Numbered from the stretch's first letter, positions 31,728 to 40,519 are shown. The stretch is DNA of 64,000 bases from Clostridia bacterium (GCA_017461545.1 JAFTXP010000004.1:1-64000); one strand, 5' to 3'. Numbers and translations: made by a program. Notes: generated by a model from the letters alone, not told the origin.

Positions 31728-31766
31728 AGCACCGTGCAAACATTTTGTTTGTACGGTGCTTTTTTG
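31728..31766 (+). terminator. rho-independent terminator after rpoC
   Basis: Arms 31728-31741 and 31747-31760 form a 14-bp stem with one G-U pair and a 5-nt loop, followed by six T. It ends the rpoBC unit; an open frame that runs through it upstream of the citrate synthase start is therefore not coding. Confidence 0.92.
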
Positions 31767-31777
31767 TTTATAGGGTG

Positions 31778-31807
31778 TTGCCTTTTGCTTTTAATTTGTG
31801 ATATTAT
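31778..31807 (+). promoter_or_regulatory. sigma-A promoter upstream of citrate synthase
   Basis: TTGCCT (31778-31783), an 18-nt spacer, TATTAT (31802-31807) with TGA just before it (extended -10). It lies directly after the rpoC terminator and about 65 bp before the citrate synthase ATG. Confidence 0.65.
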
Positions 31808-31874
31808 GATATTTGTTTATAAAAGGCGAAATTTGCCTTTCGACATTGTAGATACATTATTTGGAGTGATAAGA

Positions 31875-33254
31875 ATGGTTCCATTTTATGCAGAAAATGT
31901 AAAAAGTACTGATTACAGCGAATTTTTAAGTAATCTATGCGATGTTACATGCGAAAATAAAAATATAGAAATGGATTTATATAATAAATATAACGTAAAG
32001 AGAGGCCTTCGTAACGCTGACGGAACCGGTGTTCTTGTCGGTTTGACACGTGTCGGAGAAGTACGAGGATACATAATTGACGAAAATGAAAAGGTTCCGA
32101 TTGACGGACGTCTTCTTTACCGCGGCATTGATGTTTATGATCTTTGTGCAGGTTGCCGCAAAGACGGCAGATTCGGTTACGAAGAGTGTATTTATCTTCT
32201 TCTTACAGGAAAATTGCCGACTAAGGAAGAGCTGAATACTTTTACACAATATCTTGCTGACCACAGATTTTTGCCGAATGGTTTTGCCGAAGATATGATT
32301 CTTAAGGCTCCGAGTTCTAACATTATGAATAAAATTGCAAGAAATGTACTTGCAGCATATTCGTATGATGAGAATCCGGATGATCTTTCTATAGATAATG
32401 TTCTGAGACAGAGCTTGCTTTTGATTGCACAGCTTCCTATTATGGTTTCATATGCTTTTCAGGCGAAGTCTCATTATTATGACGGAAATAGTCTGTTTTT
32501 GCACAGACCTGACAGAAGTATGTCTACTGCAGAAAATATTTTGCATATGATTCGCCCGGATGGAAAATTTACTAAGCTTGAAGCTGAAATTCTAGATTTA
32601 TGTCTGATTCTTCATGCAGAGCACGGCGGCGGAAATAACTCGTCTTTTACAATTCGTGTTGTTTCATCGAGCGGCACTGATACATATGCAGCTATTTCAT
32701 CTGCTATAAATTCTCTTAAAGGTTCTAAACACGGCGGTGCGAATCTTAAAGTTATGGATATGGTTGACAATATAAAAGCGAATGTCGATGACTGCACAGA
32801 CGAAGATAAAATGTTCGATTATCTTTGTAAGATTTTGCGCAAAGAAGCATATGATAAATCAGGTCTTGTTTACGGAATGGGTCATGCAGTTTATACCATG
32901 TCAGATCCGCGTGCTGTACTGTTAAAAGAAAAAGCTGCAGAACTTGCTGGGGTCATGGGCAAAGAAGAAGAGTTTATGCTTTATAAAAATATCGAAAAGC
33001 TTACTCCGAAAGCATTTGAGACCGTAAAAGGTCAGCACAAAGTAATGTGTGCGAACGTTGATTTGTATTCAGGATTTGTTTATTCAATGTTAAATATTCC
33101 GCGTGATTTGTATACGCCTTTGTTTGCCGTATCGCGAGTTGCAGGATGGGCAGCTCACCGTATCGAAGAGCTTATTGCGGGACAGAAGATTATAAGACCT
33201 GCATATAAGAATATCGGCGGCAGACAGAAGTATATAGAGCTTGATTGCAGATAA
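31875..33254 (+). CDS. gltA: citrate (or 2-methylcitrate) synthase
   Basis: 459 residues. Condenses acetyl-CoA and oxaloacetate to citrate, feeding glutamate synthesis in anaerobes with a partial cycle. Active-site histidines appear in LHAEHGGGNNSSF and GMGHAVYTMSDPRA, and the catalytic aspartate in VDLYSGFVY. The start is the ATG at 31875 behind TTGGAGTGAT; earlier in-frame codons cross the rpoC terminator. Some family members use propionyl-CoA instead, which cannot be told from sequence by eye. No aconitase or isocitrate dehydrogenase gene is adjacent. Confidence 0.93.
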   Translation: MVPFYAENVKSTDYSEFLSNLCDVTCENKNIEMDLYNKYNVKRGLRNADGTGVLVGLTRVGEVRGYIIDENEKVPIDGRLLYRGIDVYDLCAGCRKDGRFGYEECIYLLLTGKLPTKEELNTFTQYLADHRFLPNGFAEDMILKAPSSNIMNKIARNVLAAYSYDENPDDLSIDNVLRQSLLLIAQLPIMVSYAFQAKSHYYDGNSLFLHRPDRSMSTAENILHMIRPDGKFTKLEAEILDLCLILHAEHGGGNNSSFTIRVVSSSGTDTYAAISSAINSLKGSKHGGANLKVMDMVDNIKANVDDCTDEDKMFDYLCKILRKEAYDKSGLVYGMGHAVYTMSDPRAVLLKEKAAELAGVMGKEEEFMLYKNIEKLTPKAFETVKGQHKVMCANVDLYSGFVYSMLNIPRDLYTPLFAVSRVAGWAAHRIEELIAGQKIIRPAYKNIGGRQKYIELDCR

Positions 33255-33277
33255 TATTAAGTTTTAGGGTGTATTCT

Positions 33278-34486
33278 ATGAAAGAAATTTTAAAGGCAAT
33301 AAAAAGTGTTTTATTGGCAAATTGGCCGGCGCTGATAGGCGTTGCACTGTTGGCTGCGATATTAAAAATACAGTTTGGTTTCAGCCTTATTTTGGGCTTC
33401 ATACTATTGCTTGTTTTGTATTTTGTATTAGGTTGTATCATTGAGTATATATTACAATCATATAATCATTACAAGAGGACAAAAAGCGGTAAAACTGCCG
33501 AACAGCTAAAGAAAGAGGCAGAAATAAGAGAACGTAGACGTGCCCGCGGTATGGAAATGCTGAAAGATGAGCAAGAAAAAACTTACGAGGAAGAATCTGA
33601 AGCTTCTTCTGAAAGAAGACCTGTTCGCCGGTCAGTATCTCGTGTGGATTCTGTCAGCATCAAAAGTGCAACTGATTACGAAGAGAGTCGAAGAGAAATT
33701 AAACCGGCTTTGTTCTCTGCAGAAAAACGCGAGAAAATGCGCTCTGATATAAGTCGCAGGAGAACTCCATTTGACGTTACACCGCCTGCCGAAAATGTAC
33801 CGGAGGATGGTACAGCGAAAGATAATTTTACAGAAAAATCTGCAGACATCAAAAATGATGAAACATTTGTGGATGCCAATATCATTTCTGCGCTTTATGA
33901 AGATAAAGAGCAGAACGGTATTGTTGATGAGAATAATCAGGATGTTACTGCGGAGGCAGATACAGACAGTTCTGCTTATGCGGAAAATGCCGAGATATCA
34001 GAAGGTTTATCGGATGATGTTTCTGAAGAAGTACAAACAGAGAATATACCTGATGAAAATAAATCGGAAAGAGAAATTGAAGAGCCTTTGACTGTTGATG
34101 AGATGAAGCAGACATCTGAGGATATTTCCAGAGAAATAAAAGAGAGAGTGTCGGCTCCGAGAAAGAGAACTCACGTTATTTTTGATGCATATCCTGTTGA
34201 TAACACTGAAGAAGATAACGATGTTTTCTTGGATGATGATGAAAAAGAGACAGTTTCGACAGACTCGTTTGACAATTTTGACAAGGAATCGGATGACATC
34301 ACTTTTGATGACGCCGATGACATCCCTATGACAGATGCCGTAAATGTCAATCAGGACAAATTGGATGAATTATACGAAGATTCTTCTGAAAAAAGTACAA
34401 ATAAATTAGGTTTCTTCTCTAAAGCTCTTTCGGGGCTCAAAAAAAAAAGAAACGAAAGAAAAAACAGAAGAAATAGTCAAAACTGA
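33278..34486 (+). CDS. N-terminal membrane and linker part of a split FtsK/SpoIIIE translocase
   Basis: 402 residues from the ATG at 33278 (TTAGGGTG ahead). Two hydrophobic segments lie near residues 17-62, followed by a charged, arginine/glutamate-rich coiled region and a very acidic linker of about 280 residues with no predicted fold, ending in a lysine-rich tail. This is the layout of an FtsK/SpoIIIE N-terminal half, and the motor half follows in a different frame. The frame is lost after ten consecutive A (34439-34448): the current frame ends at a TGA at 34484, while the motor frame is already open from 34410. The gene is therefore either frameshifted, expressed by slippage, or truly split. 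Confidence 0.7.
   Translation: MKEILKAIKSVLLANWPALIGVALLAAILKIQFGFSLILGFILLLVLYFVLGCIIEYILQSYNHYKRTKSGKTAEQLKKEAEIRERRRARGMEMLKDEQEKTYEEESEASSERRPVRRSVSRVDSVSIKSATDYEESRREIKPALFSAEKREKMRSDISRRRTPFDVTPPAENVPEDGTAKDNFTEKSADIKNDETFVDANIISALYEDKEQNGIVDENNQDVTAEADTDSSAYAENAEISEGLSDDVSEEVQTENIPDENKSEREIEEPLTVDEMKQTSEDISREIKERVSAPRKRTHVIFDAYPVDNTEEDNDVFLDDDEKETVSTDSFDNFDKESDDITFDDADDIPMTDAVNVNQDKLDELYEDSSEKSTNKLGFFSKALSGLKKKRNERKNRRNSQN
34439..34448 (+). other. A10 tract at the frame change between the two halves of ftsK/spoIIIE
   Basis: Ten A in a row, flanked by CTC and GA. Upstream codons are read in one frame (ending [12 protein letters not shown]...), while the downstream motor is one base ahead ([18 protein letters not shown]...). 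Loss of one A or gain of two A in the mRNA would fuse the halves into one protein of about 900 residues. Runs of nine or more A are known sites of RNA polymerase slippage and are also common sites of sequencing or replication error. Confidence 0.75.
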
Positions 34487-34505
34487 TAAATTTGTTCAGA
34501 GGCCT

Positions 34506-35981
34506 ATGTATGTATATCCGTCGATAGACATTGTGAAGCCGAAGGGTATGCTCGCAAATCAGAACGGTTCAGATAAGCTTGGGTATGTAGGCCCTGCAGA
34601 GGAAGAAAAAGCTCAGAAACTTGTCGATACACTTAAGAGTTTCGGTATAGGTGTAAAAATTACCGGTATCACAAAAGGTCCTGCCGTAACGCGCTTTGAG
34701 TTCCAGCCTGATATAGGTGTGAAAATCAGCAGGATTGTTGCATTGACAGATGACATTGCGTTAAATCTCGCATCCTCGGGTGTGAGAATGGAAGCCCCTA
34801 TTCCGGGAAAAGCTGCGATAGGCATTGAAATCCCGAACGAGAATATTGACACAGTATATCTGTACAATGTTCTGAATTCAGATGCGTACAAAAATGCATC
34901 GTCGAAGATTGCATTTGCACTGGGTATTGACCTGAACGGCAAGGTTGTTATCGGAGATATTGCAAAAATGCCGCATATGCTTATTGCCGGCTCAACAGGT
35001 TCCGGTAAGAGTGTGTGTATAAACACAATAATCACTTCAATCCTTTACGGAGCATCGCCAGAAGAAGTCAAATTCATTATGATAGACCCGAAAGTGGTCG
35101 AATTAGGTATTTACAACGGAATTCCGCATCTTCTTATTCCTGTTGTGACAGAACCTAAAAAAGCTTCTGCTGCGCTTGCTTGGGCGGTTAAAGAAGTTGA
35201 CAGGCGTTACAATATCTTTGCGGAATGCAATGTCAGAGATTTGAAAGCTTATAATAATGTAGCTGAAAAGTCTCGCGGCAAACTTCCGAAAGAACCTCAG
35301 ATTGTAATAATTGTAGATGAGCTTGCTGACCTGATGATGGCGGCGTCGCATGATGTTGAGACATCAATCATCCGTTTGGCTCAGAAGGCGAGAGCGGCAG
35401 GTGTTCACCTTGTTATTGCGACTCAGAGACCTTCGGTAGATGTTATTACGGGTCTTATTAAAGCAAATATTCCTTCGCGAATTGCTTTTGCTGTGGCATC
35501 GCAGTTTGATTCGAGAACTATTCTTGACACTGCGGGTGCCGAAAAACTTCTAGGACGCGGCGATATGCTGTATATGCCTATCGGTCAGCCGAAAGCAAAA
35601 CGTGTTCAGGGCGCATTTGTTTCAGACGAAGAAGTTGAAAAATTGGTTGAATTCATAAAATCCTCTTACGGCGCGGCAGATTACAGCGAAGAAGTTGTAA
35701 AGAGTATTGAAACATCTGTAATAGAGAACACAACTGTCAGGAAGGGCGGAGACGATTCGGAGGATTTCGATGCGGATGCCGAGCTGATTCAGGAGGCCGC
35801 AGATCTCGCATTCGAATTTAATCAATTATCCGCATCTTTTTTGCAGAGAAAATTGAAAATCGGTTTTAACCGTGCAGGAAGAATCATAGATACGTTAGAA
35901 GAACGAGGACTTTTGTCTAAATCAGAAGGCAGTAAGCCCCGCCAAGTAATAATGACAAGGGAAGAATGGGATAGTTTATGA
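34506..35981 (+). CDS. FtsK/SpoIIIE DNA translocase, motor part
   Basis: 491 residues from the ATG at 34506, but the frame is open back to 34410. Contains the alpha domain ([19 protein letters not shown]), the beta RecA-like motor with Walker [11 protein letters not shown] and Walker [14 protein letters not shown], and the C-terminal gamma winged helix ([20 protein letters not shown]) that reads oriented DNA sequences. The protein pumps chromosome ends through the septum in division or sporulation. The ATG at 34506 has AGAGG only about three bases upstream, too close for good initiation, which argues for fusion with the preceding frame. The stop overlaps the next start (ATGA). Confidence 0.93.
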   Translation: MYVYPSIDIVKPKGMLANQNGSDKLGYVGPAEEEKAQKLVDTLKSFGIGVKITGITKGPAVTRFEFQPDIGVKISRIVALTDDIALNLASSGVRMEAPIPGKAAIGIEIPNENIDTVYLYNVLNSDAYKNASSKIAFALGIDLNGKVVIGDIAKMPHMLIAGSTGSGKSVCINTIITSILYGASPEEVKFIMIDPKVVELGIYNGIPHLLIPVVTEPKKASAALAWAVKEVDRRYNIFAECNVRDLKAYNNVAEKSRGKLPKEPQIVIIVDELADLMMAASHDVETSIIRLAQKARAAGVHLVIATQRPSVDVITGLIKANIPSRIAFAVASQFDSRTILDTAGAEKLLGRGDMLYMPIGQPKAKRVQGAFVSDEEVEKLVEFIKSSYGAADYSEEVVKSIETSVIENTTVRKGGDDSEDFDADAELIQEAADLAFEFNQLSASFLQRKLKIGFNRAGRIIDTLEERGLLSKSEGSKPRQVIMTREEWDSL

Positions 35982-36928
35982 TCGGCAAAAGTGAAATAAT
36001 GGCTCTTTTATATCAGGTACTTATACTCGTTATAATGCTTATACCGGGTTTTGTATTTAAGAAACTGAATTTCGGAGAAGAAAAATTTGCTAAGGGTGTT
36101 GCAAATCTGACGTTGTACATTGCTCAGCCTGCAATGATAATAAATTCATTTATAATGGATTATGATCCGTCTAAAATGGGGAATATCGTTCAAATTGCGA
36201 TATTTTCTGTAATAGCGCATGTTTTATTTTTCGGTGTAGCAATGCTTTTCTTTAAGAAAGTTCCGATTGATAAGCAGAAGGTTTTAAGGTTTGCGATAAT
36301 TTTTTCCAATGCCGGCTACATGGGTATTCCTCTCATTCGAGCATTTTTGGGAAGCGATGCCGGAATCTATGCAACAATCTACAATATCGGATTTAATTTG
36401 TTTATATGGTCACTCGGCTGTTACATATACTCCGGAGATAAAAAATATATGTCCGTAAAGAAGATGTTTATCAATCCTGCCACAATCTCCATTGCAACAG
36501 GTATGATTATTTTCGTAACACCTCTGAGCGGATACATAGAGAAGCTTACACCTCTCAAAACCTGTATTGATTACCTTGACGGAATGGTTGCCCCTCTTGT
36601 AATGATGCTTGTAGGTTTCCATATGGCGTCTGTTGACTGGAAAACGGTGTTTAAAGACATTGAAATGTACAAATGTATTTTCCTGAGACTTATATTGTGT
36701 CCTGTTCTTGTATGGGCTGTTTTGAGAGTTCTCATGGTATTCGGTCTCTGCTCCGAGACGGCAATGCAGGTGGTTTTGGTATGCTCTGCAACCCCGTGCG
36801 CAACATCAGTCGGTGTTTTTGCTGAGAAGTTTAACTGCGATACCGTGACATCGGGCAAGGTCGTGCCGATAAGTACAATCCTGGCACTTGCAACAATGCC
36901 TTTAATCGCAATGCTTTTATTGATATAA
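35978..36928 (+). CDS. AEC-family transporter (auxin efflux carrier type permease)
   Basis: 316 residues with about ten membrane helices in two five-helix halves. Family features: [17 protein letters not shown] in the first half, [13 protein letters not shown], and [17 protein letters not shown] near the end. Members export or exchange small organic acids such as malate; the substrate here is unknown. Its start overlaps the ftsK stop by four bases, so it is translationally coupled, though a functional link is unclear. Confidence 0.88.
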   Translation: MIGKSEIMALLYQVLILVIMLIPGFVFKKLNFGEEKFAKGVANLTLYIAQPAMIINSFIMDYDPSKMGNIVQIAIFSVIAHVLFFGVAMLFFKKVPIDKQKVLRFAIIFSNAGYMGIPLIRAFLGSDAGIYATIYNIGFNLFIWSLGCYIYSGDKKYMSVKKMFINPATISIATGMIIFVTPLSGYIEKLTPLKTCIDYLDGMVAPLVMMLVGFHMASVDWKTVFKDIEMYKCIFLRLILCPVLVWAVLRVLMVFGLCSETAMQVVLVCSATPCATSVGVFAEKFNCDTVTSGKVVPISTILALATMPLIAMLLLI

Positions 36929-36951
36929 AATTTAAACAGAAGATTTAAATC

Positions 36952-36990
36952 AAGCCGGCGAAAGGTTTCTCTTTCGTCGGCTTAAATATT
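36952..36990. terminator. bidirectional terminator between the AEC transporter and cotJC
   Basis: Arms 36952-36964 and 36971-36983 form a 13-bp stem with one G-U pair and a 6-nt loop, followed on the + strand by AAATATTTTC and flanked on the other side by an A/T-rich tract. It separates two converging units. Confidence 0.75.
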
Positions 36991-37001
36991 TTCTGTATGT
37001 A

Positions 37002-37574
37002 TTAATAATATTTTTTTCTTCCGTTAAGTTCCTGGACTTTCTGCAGTGCTTCGCCGAAACGCTGGAAGTGTATAATTTCACGTGCTCTTAAAAATTTAAG
37101 CGGAGCTATTACATCAGGGTCGTCAGCCATATCAATCAGATATTCATATGTCTGCTTTGCCTTTTGTTCTGCCGCCAAATTTTCGGTGAGATCCGTTACC
37201 GGGTCACCTTTTGACTGAATATACGATGCGGTAAAAGGAACTCCAGCAGCATTTGCCGGATAAACTCCTATTCCGTGCTCAACATAGTTTGTATCGTATC
37301 CGGATTCTCTTAATTGTTTACATGTTGCGCCGTCAAGAAGCTGTGTACACATTGTACCGATCATTTCAAGGTGGGCAAGTTCTTCGGTGCCGACATCTGT
37401 AAGTAATCCTTTTGTTTCGCCTGTAGGCATTGTAAAACGCTGGCTCAGATAACGAAGTGCCGCTCCGAGTTCGCCGTCTCCGCCGCCGTATTGCGTAATG
37501 ATTAGCTTAGCCATTCTCGGATCAGGATTTTTTATTCTTATAGGGTATTCAAGATTTTTTTGATATTGCCACAT
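37002..37574 (-). CDS. cotJC: spore coat protein CotJC, manganese-catalase family
   Basis: 190 residues. Ferritin-like manganese catalase fold; metal ligands sit in TEELAHLEMIGT, NLAAEQKAKQTYEYL and AREIIHFQRFGEAL. CotJC is an inner coat component in Bacillus. It starts with MWQYQKNLEYP and lies three bases after cotJB on the same strand, so it is the last gene of cotJA-B-C. Full length and apparently intact. Confidence 0.95.
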   Translation of the reverse strand: MWQYQKNLEYPIRIKNPDPRMAKLIITQYGGGDGELGAALRYLSQRFTMPTGETKGLLTDVGTEELAHLEMIGTMCTQLLDGATCKQLRESGYDTNYVEHGIGVYPANAAGVPFTASYIQSKGDPVTDLTENLAAEQKAKQTYEYLIDMADDPDVIAPLKFLRAREIIHFQRFGEALQKVQELNGRKKYY

Positions 37575-37577
37575 AAA

Positions 37578-37856
37578 TTATACCTCCTTATTCCATGGCC
37601 ACGGGTTGTCGACCCAATCCCATGAGTCTGTCGAGCCGTCATAAGTTTGCGCAATCAATGGACCGAAAATATTCTGATAATTTTCAAGCATTGTTCTGTA
37701 TCTGCTGACAAGGTTGTTGTACAGCTTAATTGTTTCAGTGTCATTCGGATGAGTATCCAAATATTGAATCAAATCTGTTAAAGCAAAATTGAGCGCCATG
37801 ATTTCGCGCAAGGCTTCTGCTTTATTAGCGCAAGCGCAACTGTTATCGTTTTCCAT
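37578..37856 (-). CDS. cotJB: spore coat protein CotJB
   Basis: 92 residues from the ATG at 37856 (reverse strand), which has AAGGAGGA upstream; a longer in-frame extension has no ribosome site. The family pattern is present: EIMALNFALTDLIQYLDTHP and a tryptophan-rich C-terminus (WDWVDNPWPWNKEV). CotJB is needed with CotJA and CotJC for assembly of this coat layer. Its 5' end overlaps the end of cotJA by 14 bases. Confidence 0.94.
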   Translation of the reverse strand: MENDNSCACANKAEALREIMALNFALTDLIQYLDTHPNDTETIKLYNNLVSRYRTMLENYQNIFGPLIAQTYDGSTDSWDWVDNPWPWNKEV

Positions 37857-38139
37857 GACGTGAGTCCTCCTTCTTACAAATATATGAGTCGGGAGAGATA
37901 TCTTCTCCGTCACAGCCTGCATTGCAGCAGGGACAGCCTGCGTAAGGCTGATCAAGACAGGGATAAATAGTTCCTCTGCTTAAACCTTCACAAAGAGAGT
38001 AGAGTCTTCCGGGATGCTGCACCGGCACATATATTCTCGCAAGTACTGCAGAATTTGACGGCGTACTGCATTTTTCATCAAATTCAATATCACTCAGGGA
38101 TGTGTTGAGAAATTCCGATGCACAACTGCAATTATTCAT
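37843..38139 (-). CDS. cotJA: spore coat protein CotJA with cysteine-rich tail
   Basis: 98 residues from the ATG at 38139 (reverse strand) behind TTAGGAGGT. The CotJA core is visible: ARIYVPVQHPGRLYSLCEGL, then GTIYPCLDQPYAGCP. Compared with the Bacillus protein it has a longer tail with clustered cysteines (CPCCNAGC) and several N-terminal cysteines (MNNCSCASEF), which could cross-link or bind metal in the coat. Mother-cell sigma-E control is expected for cotJ, but I could not find a convincing sigma-E promoter on the reverse strand between 38140 and 38376; that stretch shows only an ATGCAAC/GTTGCAT hairpin near 38286-38313. Confidence 0.88.
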   Translation of the reverse strand: MNNCSCASEFLNTSLSDIEFDEKCSTPSNSAVLARIYVPVQHPGRLYSLCEGLSRGTIYPCLDQPYAGCPCCNAGCDGEDISPDSYICKKEDSRHGKR

Positions 38140-38376
38140 AAATTTACCTCCTAAATTATTATGTAATCCCTTCACTACATAATATTGAGAAAGTGTATAA
38201 AGTGTGAGATTAACTGTGTAAAAAGAATACAGGGCTGAGAAGATGTGCACTGAGCTAAGCATAAGAACAGAATTTCTCAGACTAAATGCAACATGTAAGT
38301 TGTATAGTTGCATGTACTTTGAGAATTTACGAAAATTTACATATGTGCGAAAAATGAAAAAAATTATCAATCTCTA

Positions 38377-38405
38377 TTGACTTATTTGGAATAAAATGTT
38401 AGTAT
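38377..38405 (+). promoter_or_regulatory. sigma-A-like promoter of the C39-like peptidase gene
   Basis: TTGACT (38377-38382), a 17-nt spacer, TAGTAT (38400-38405). Transcription from here gives a leader of about 140 nt. TATAAA two bases further on is an alternative -10 with a 20-nt spacer, less likely. Confidence 0.6.
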
Positions 38406-38469
38406 AAAAATACTTGTGCAGGCAGACAGCGCTATTTGCCTACCAAAAAAATAATTAATTCTATATATT

Positions 38470-38547
38470 GGAGGGAGGATAAAATCTCTTCCGGATTTGA
38501 CTGCGGCCTTTTGTCGTAGTGTGTTTGCGCGGTCGTTTAGAGATTTT
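38470..38547 (+). promoter_or_regulatory. structured leader bridging a distant Shine-Dalgarno to the start codon
   Basis: GGAGGGAGG (38470-38478) is a very strong ribosome site, but no start codon follows at a usable distance; the ATG is at 38555. Between them AAAATCTCT (38481-38489) pairs perfectly with AGAGATTTT (38539-38547), and inside it GACTGCG (38499-38505) pairs with CGCGGTC (38528-38534, one G-U). If the helix forms, the effective spacing becomes about nine nucleotides. Alternatively GGGAGG can pair with TCTTCC (38487-38492), hiding the site and breaking the bridge. A weak AGAG nearer the ATG is the only other candidate. The pairings are visible; the function is inferred. Confidence 0.55.
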
Positions 38548-38554
38548 AATTCTA

Positions 38555-40438
38555 ATGAAAAAGAGAGTTCTTAGTTTTATTTTAGTTTTGGCAACCCTTA
38601 TCGGTGTTTTGGGTACAGCCTCGATTACATCCATGGCAGCTCCGACTTGCTATCAGCAGGGCGACGCAAGATGGGGCGGCATATATTACGGCAAGTGGAA
38701 TCTTGCAGAATCCGGTTGCGGAATTCTTTCTGCGGTAAATGCTATAAATTATCTTACAGGAAACTTTATGCATCCGACAGAGCTTGCAGCATGGGCACAT
38801 GCAAACAATCATTACAACGGCTCATACGGCCAGGGTGCTGTAAGAAACACACTCTATGCTAACATTACCGGTGCTTTCGGTACAAAGTACGGTTTCAAAG
38901 TTACAAATCTCACATGGGGTACTGTTACAAACGCGACATTGGTTAACCACCTCAAAAACGGCGGAACAGCTATCGTTCATGTTCCTAACCACTTTATGGC
39001 TCTCTGCGGATATAATGCGTCCACGGGTCAGTATCTTGTATATGACTCCGCTGCAAATCCGGCTAAGAGAAATACATCTGTATCCGGTTCATGGCTCACA
39101 GCTGCACAGCTCAATTCTATTGCAGCTACAACAATTGATTGGTTCTGTCTCGTACACAGAAACGGAACAGGTACAGTTTCTTCAACAACTACACTTTACA
39201 CAGCATCTGCATCGGTAGCAAGCGGAAGCGGCAGCGTACACTTCGGCAATAATGTAACATCTGCAAAAGTTGCAGCAGGTACGGTAATAAATTATCAGAC
39301 GACACCTGCAGCAGGTTACAAGGTATCTAAGATTCTTGTAGGAGGTACAGCACAGACAATTAAAAACAGCGGCGGAGATGCTGTGTATCAGTTCACAATG
39401 CCTGCCGGAAACTGTGCAGTAAAGGTAACTTTTACAAAGATTACTACGACTGCTACTTATACGGTATCTGCATCGGTGGCAAGCGGCAGCGGCAGCGTAC
39501 ACTTCGGCAATAACGTAACATCTGCAAAAGTTGCAGCGGGAACGTTGATAAACTTCCAGACAACACCTTCTTCAGGATATGCAGTATCAAAGATTGTTGT
39601 TGGCGGCACAACCCAGACAATAAAGAACAACGGCGGAAATGCTGTATATCAGTTCACAATGCCTGCCGGAAACTGTGCAGTATCAGTTACATTCTCAAAA
39701 GTTGCTGCAACATACACAGCATCTGCATCGGTAGCAAGCGGCAGCGGAAAAGTTCACTTCGGCAATAACGTAACATCTGCAAATGTTGCAGCAGGTACAG
39801 TTATAAACTTCCAGACAACACCTTCATCCGGATACAAAGTATCTAAGATTCTTGTAGGCGGCACAGCTTGGACAATAAAGAACAACGGCGGAGACGCTGT
39901 ATATCAGTTCACAATGCCCGAAGGCAATTGCGGAGTAGTAGTAACATTCACAAAAATTGTTACTACATCAAATCTCTATACTGTATATTCATCAGTGAGC
40001 TGCGGTTCCGGCAGTGTACACTTCGGAAACAATGTGACATCAGCACAGGTAACATCAGGAACAGTTATAAACTTCCAGACAACACCTGCAGCAGGATACA
40101 AAGTATCACAGATTTTAGTAGGCGGTACAGCTTGGACAATAAAGAACAACGGCGGAGATGCTGTATATCAGTTCACAATGCCTGAAGGCAATTGCGGAGT
40201 AGTAGTAACATTTACATCGACAACAACTTACAAAGTAAGATGCGGAACATTCTCAGTAAAAGCAAATGCTACAAATCTTGTTAATCAGCTCAGTGCTGCA
40301 GGTTTCAGCTCATATATCGCAACAGTAAACGGTCAGTATGTTGTTTACGCAGGAACATTCTCAGTAAAAGCTAATGCCACAAATTTTGTTACACAGCTTA
40401 ATGCAGCAGGTTTTGCAGCATATGTTTCTACAACTTGA
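38555..40438 (+). CDS. secreted C39-like cysteine peptidase with four InlB-like repeats and a C-terminal SPOR domain
   Basis: 627 residues. A signal peptide (MKKRVLSFILVLATLIG...SMAAP) fixes the start at 38555. Residues about 28-215 resemble the C39-like peptidase family: catalytic cysteine in ESGCGILSAVNAINYL, histidine in NHFMALCGYN, and aspartate in LVYDSAANP. Four repeats of 80-90 residues follow (about 215-555; each with GSGSVHFGNNVTSA and YQFTMPAGNC-like ends), matching divergent InlB B-repeats. Residues about 559-627 form a SPOR domain made of two copies of GTFSVKANAT, a module that binds peptidoglycan stripped of stem peptides. The protein probably acts at the wall during division or sporulation; substrate unknown. 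Confidence 0.82.
   Translation: MKKRVLSFILVLATLIGVLGTASITSMAAPTCYQQGDARWGGIYYGKWNLAESGCGILSAVNAINYLTGNFMHPTELAAWAHANNHYNGSYGQGAVRNTLYANITGAFGTKYGFKVTNLTWGTVTNATLVNHLKNGGTAIVHVPNHFMALCGYNASTGQYLVYDSAANPAKRNTSVSGSWLTAAQLNSIAATTIDWFCLVHRNGTGTVSSTTTLYTASASVASGSGSVHFGNNVTSAKVAAGTVINYQTTPAAGYKVSKILVGGTAQTIKNSGGDAVYQFTMPAGNCAVKVTFTKITTTATYTVSASVASGSGSVHFGNNVTSAKVAAGTLINFQTTPSSGYAVSKIVVGGTTQTIKNNGGNAVYQFTMPAGNCAVSVTFSKVAATYTASASVASGSGKVHFGNNVTSANVAAGTVINFQTTPSSGYKVSKILVGGTAWTIKNNGGDAVYQFTMPEGNCGVVVTFTKIVTTSNLYTVYSSVSCGSGSVHFGNNVTSAQVTSGTVINFQTTPAAGYKVSQILVGGTAWTIKNNGGDAVYQFTMPEGNCGVVVTFTSTTTYKVRCGTFSVKANATNLVNQLSAAGFSSYIATVNGQYVVYAGTFSVKANATNFVTQLNAAGFAAYVSTT
39196..40215 (+). repeat. four tandem in-frame repeats of about 255-265 bp
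   Basis: Copies begin near 39196, 39457, 39709 and 39976. Long stretches are nearly identical at the nucleotide level (for example around CACTTCGGCAATAA in copies 1-3), so copies can be gained or lost by recombination and can be collapsed by short-read assembly. They encode the four InlB-like protein repeats. Confidence 0.85.
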
Positions 40439-40471
40439 TTAAATTAAATCAGATTGATAAGTTTATTAAAG

Positions 40472-40511
40472 TTCAGCGGCGGAGTTCATCATAATGAACT
40501 CCGCCGCTGAA
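40472..40511. terminator. strong hairpin terminator after the peptidase gene
   Basis: A perfect 18-bp GC-rich stem (arms 40472-40489 and 40494-40511) with a 4-nt loop. The downstream T run is poor (AAATTATATT), but stem strength and position after the stop codon favour termination before the next promoter. Confidence 0.75.
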
Positions 40512-40519
40512 AAATTATA

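Noticed and set aside
31734-31874. Extended N-terminus for citrate synthase (in-frame codons from 31734)
   Set aside because: This stretch contains the rpoC terminator and the next promoter; the ATG at 31875 has a good ribosome site.
38140-38376. Sigma-E promoter for cotJ on the reverse strand (TATACACT, CATAATAA)
   Set aside because: The -10-like strings lack a partner at 14-15 nt, or would place the start inside the ribosome site.
38406-38554. Known riboswitch class (cyclic-di-GMP or ydaO type) in the peptidase leader
   Set aside because: None of the conserved sequence blocks of those classes is present; only the two helices described are seen.
39196-40215. Tandem repeats as a CRISPR array
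   Set aside because: The unit is about 260 bp, in frame with a protein and without unique spacers.
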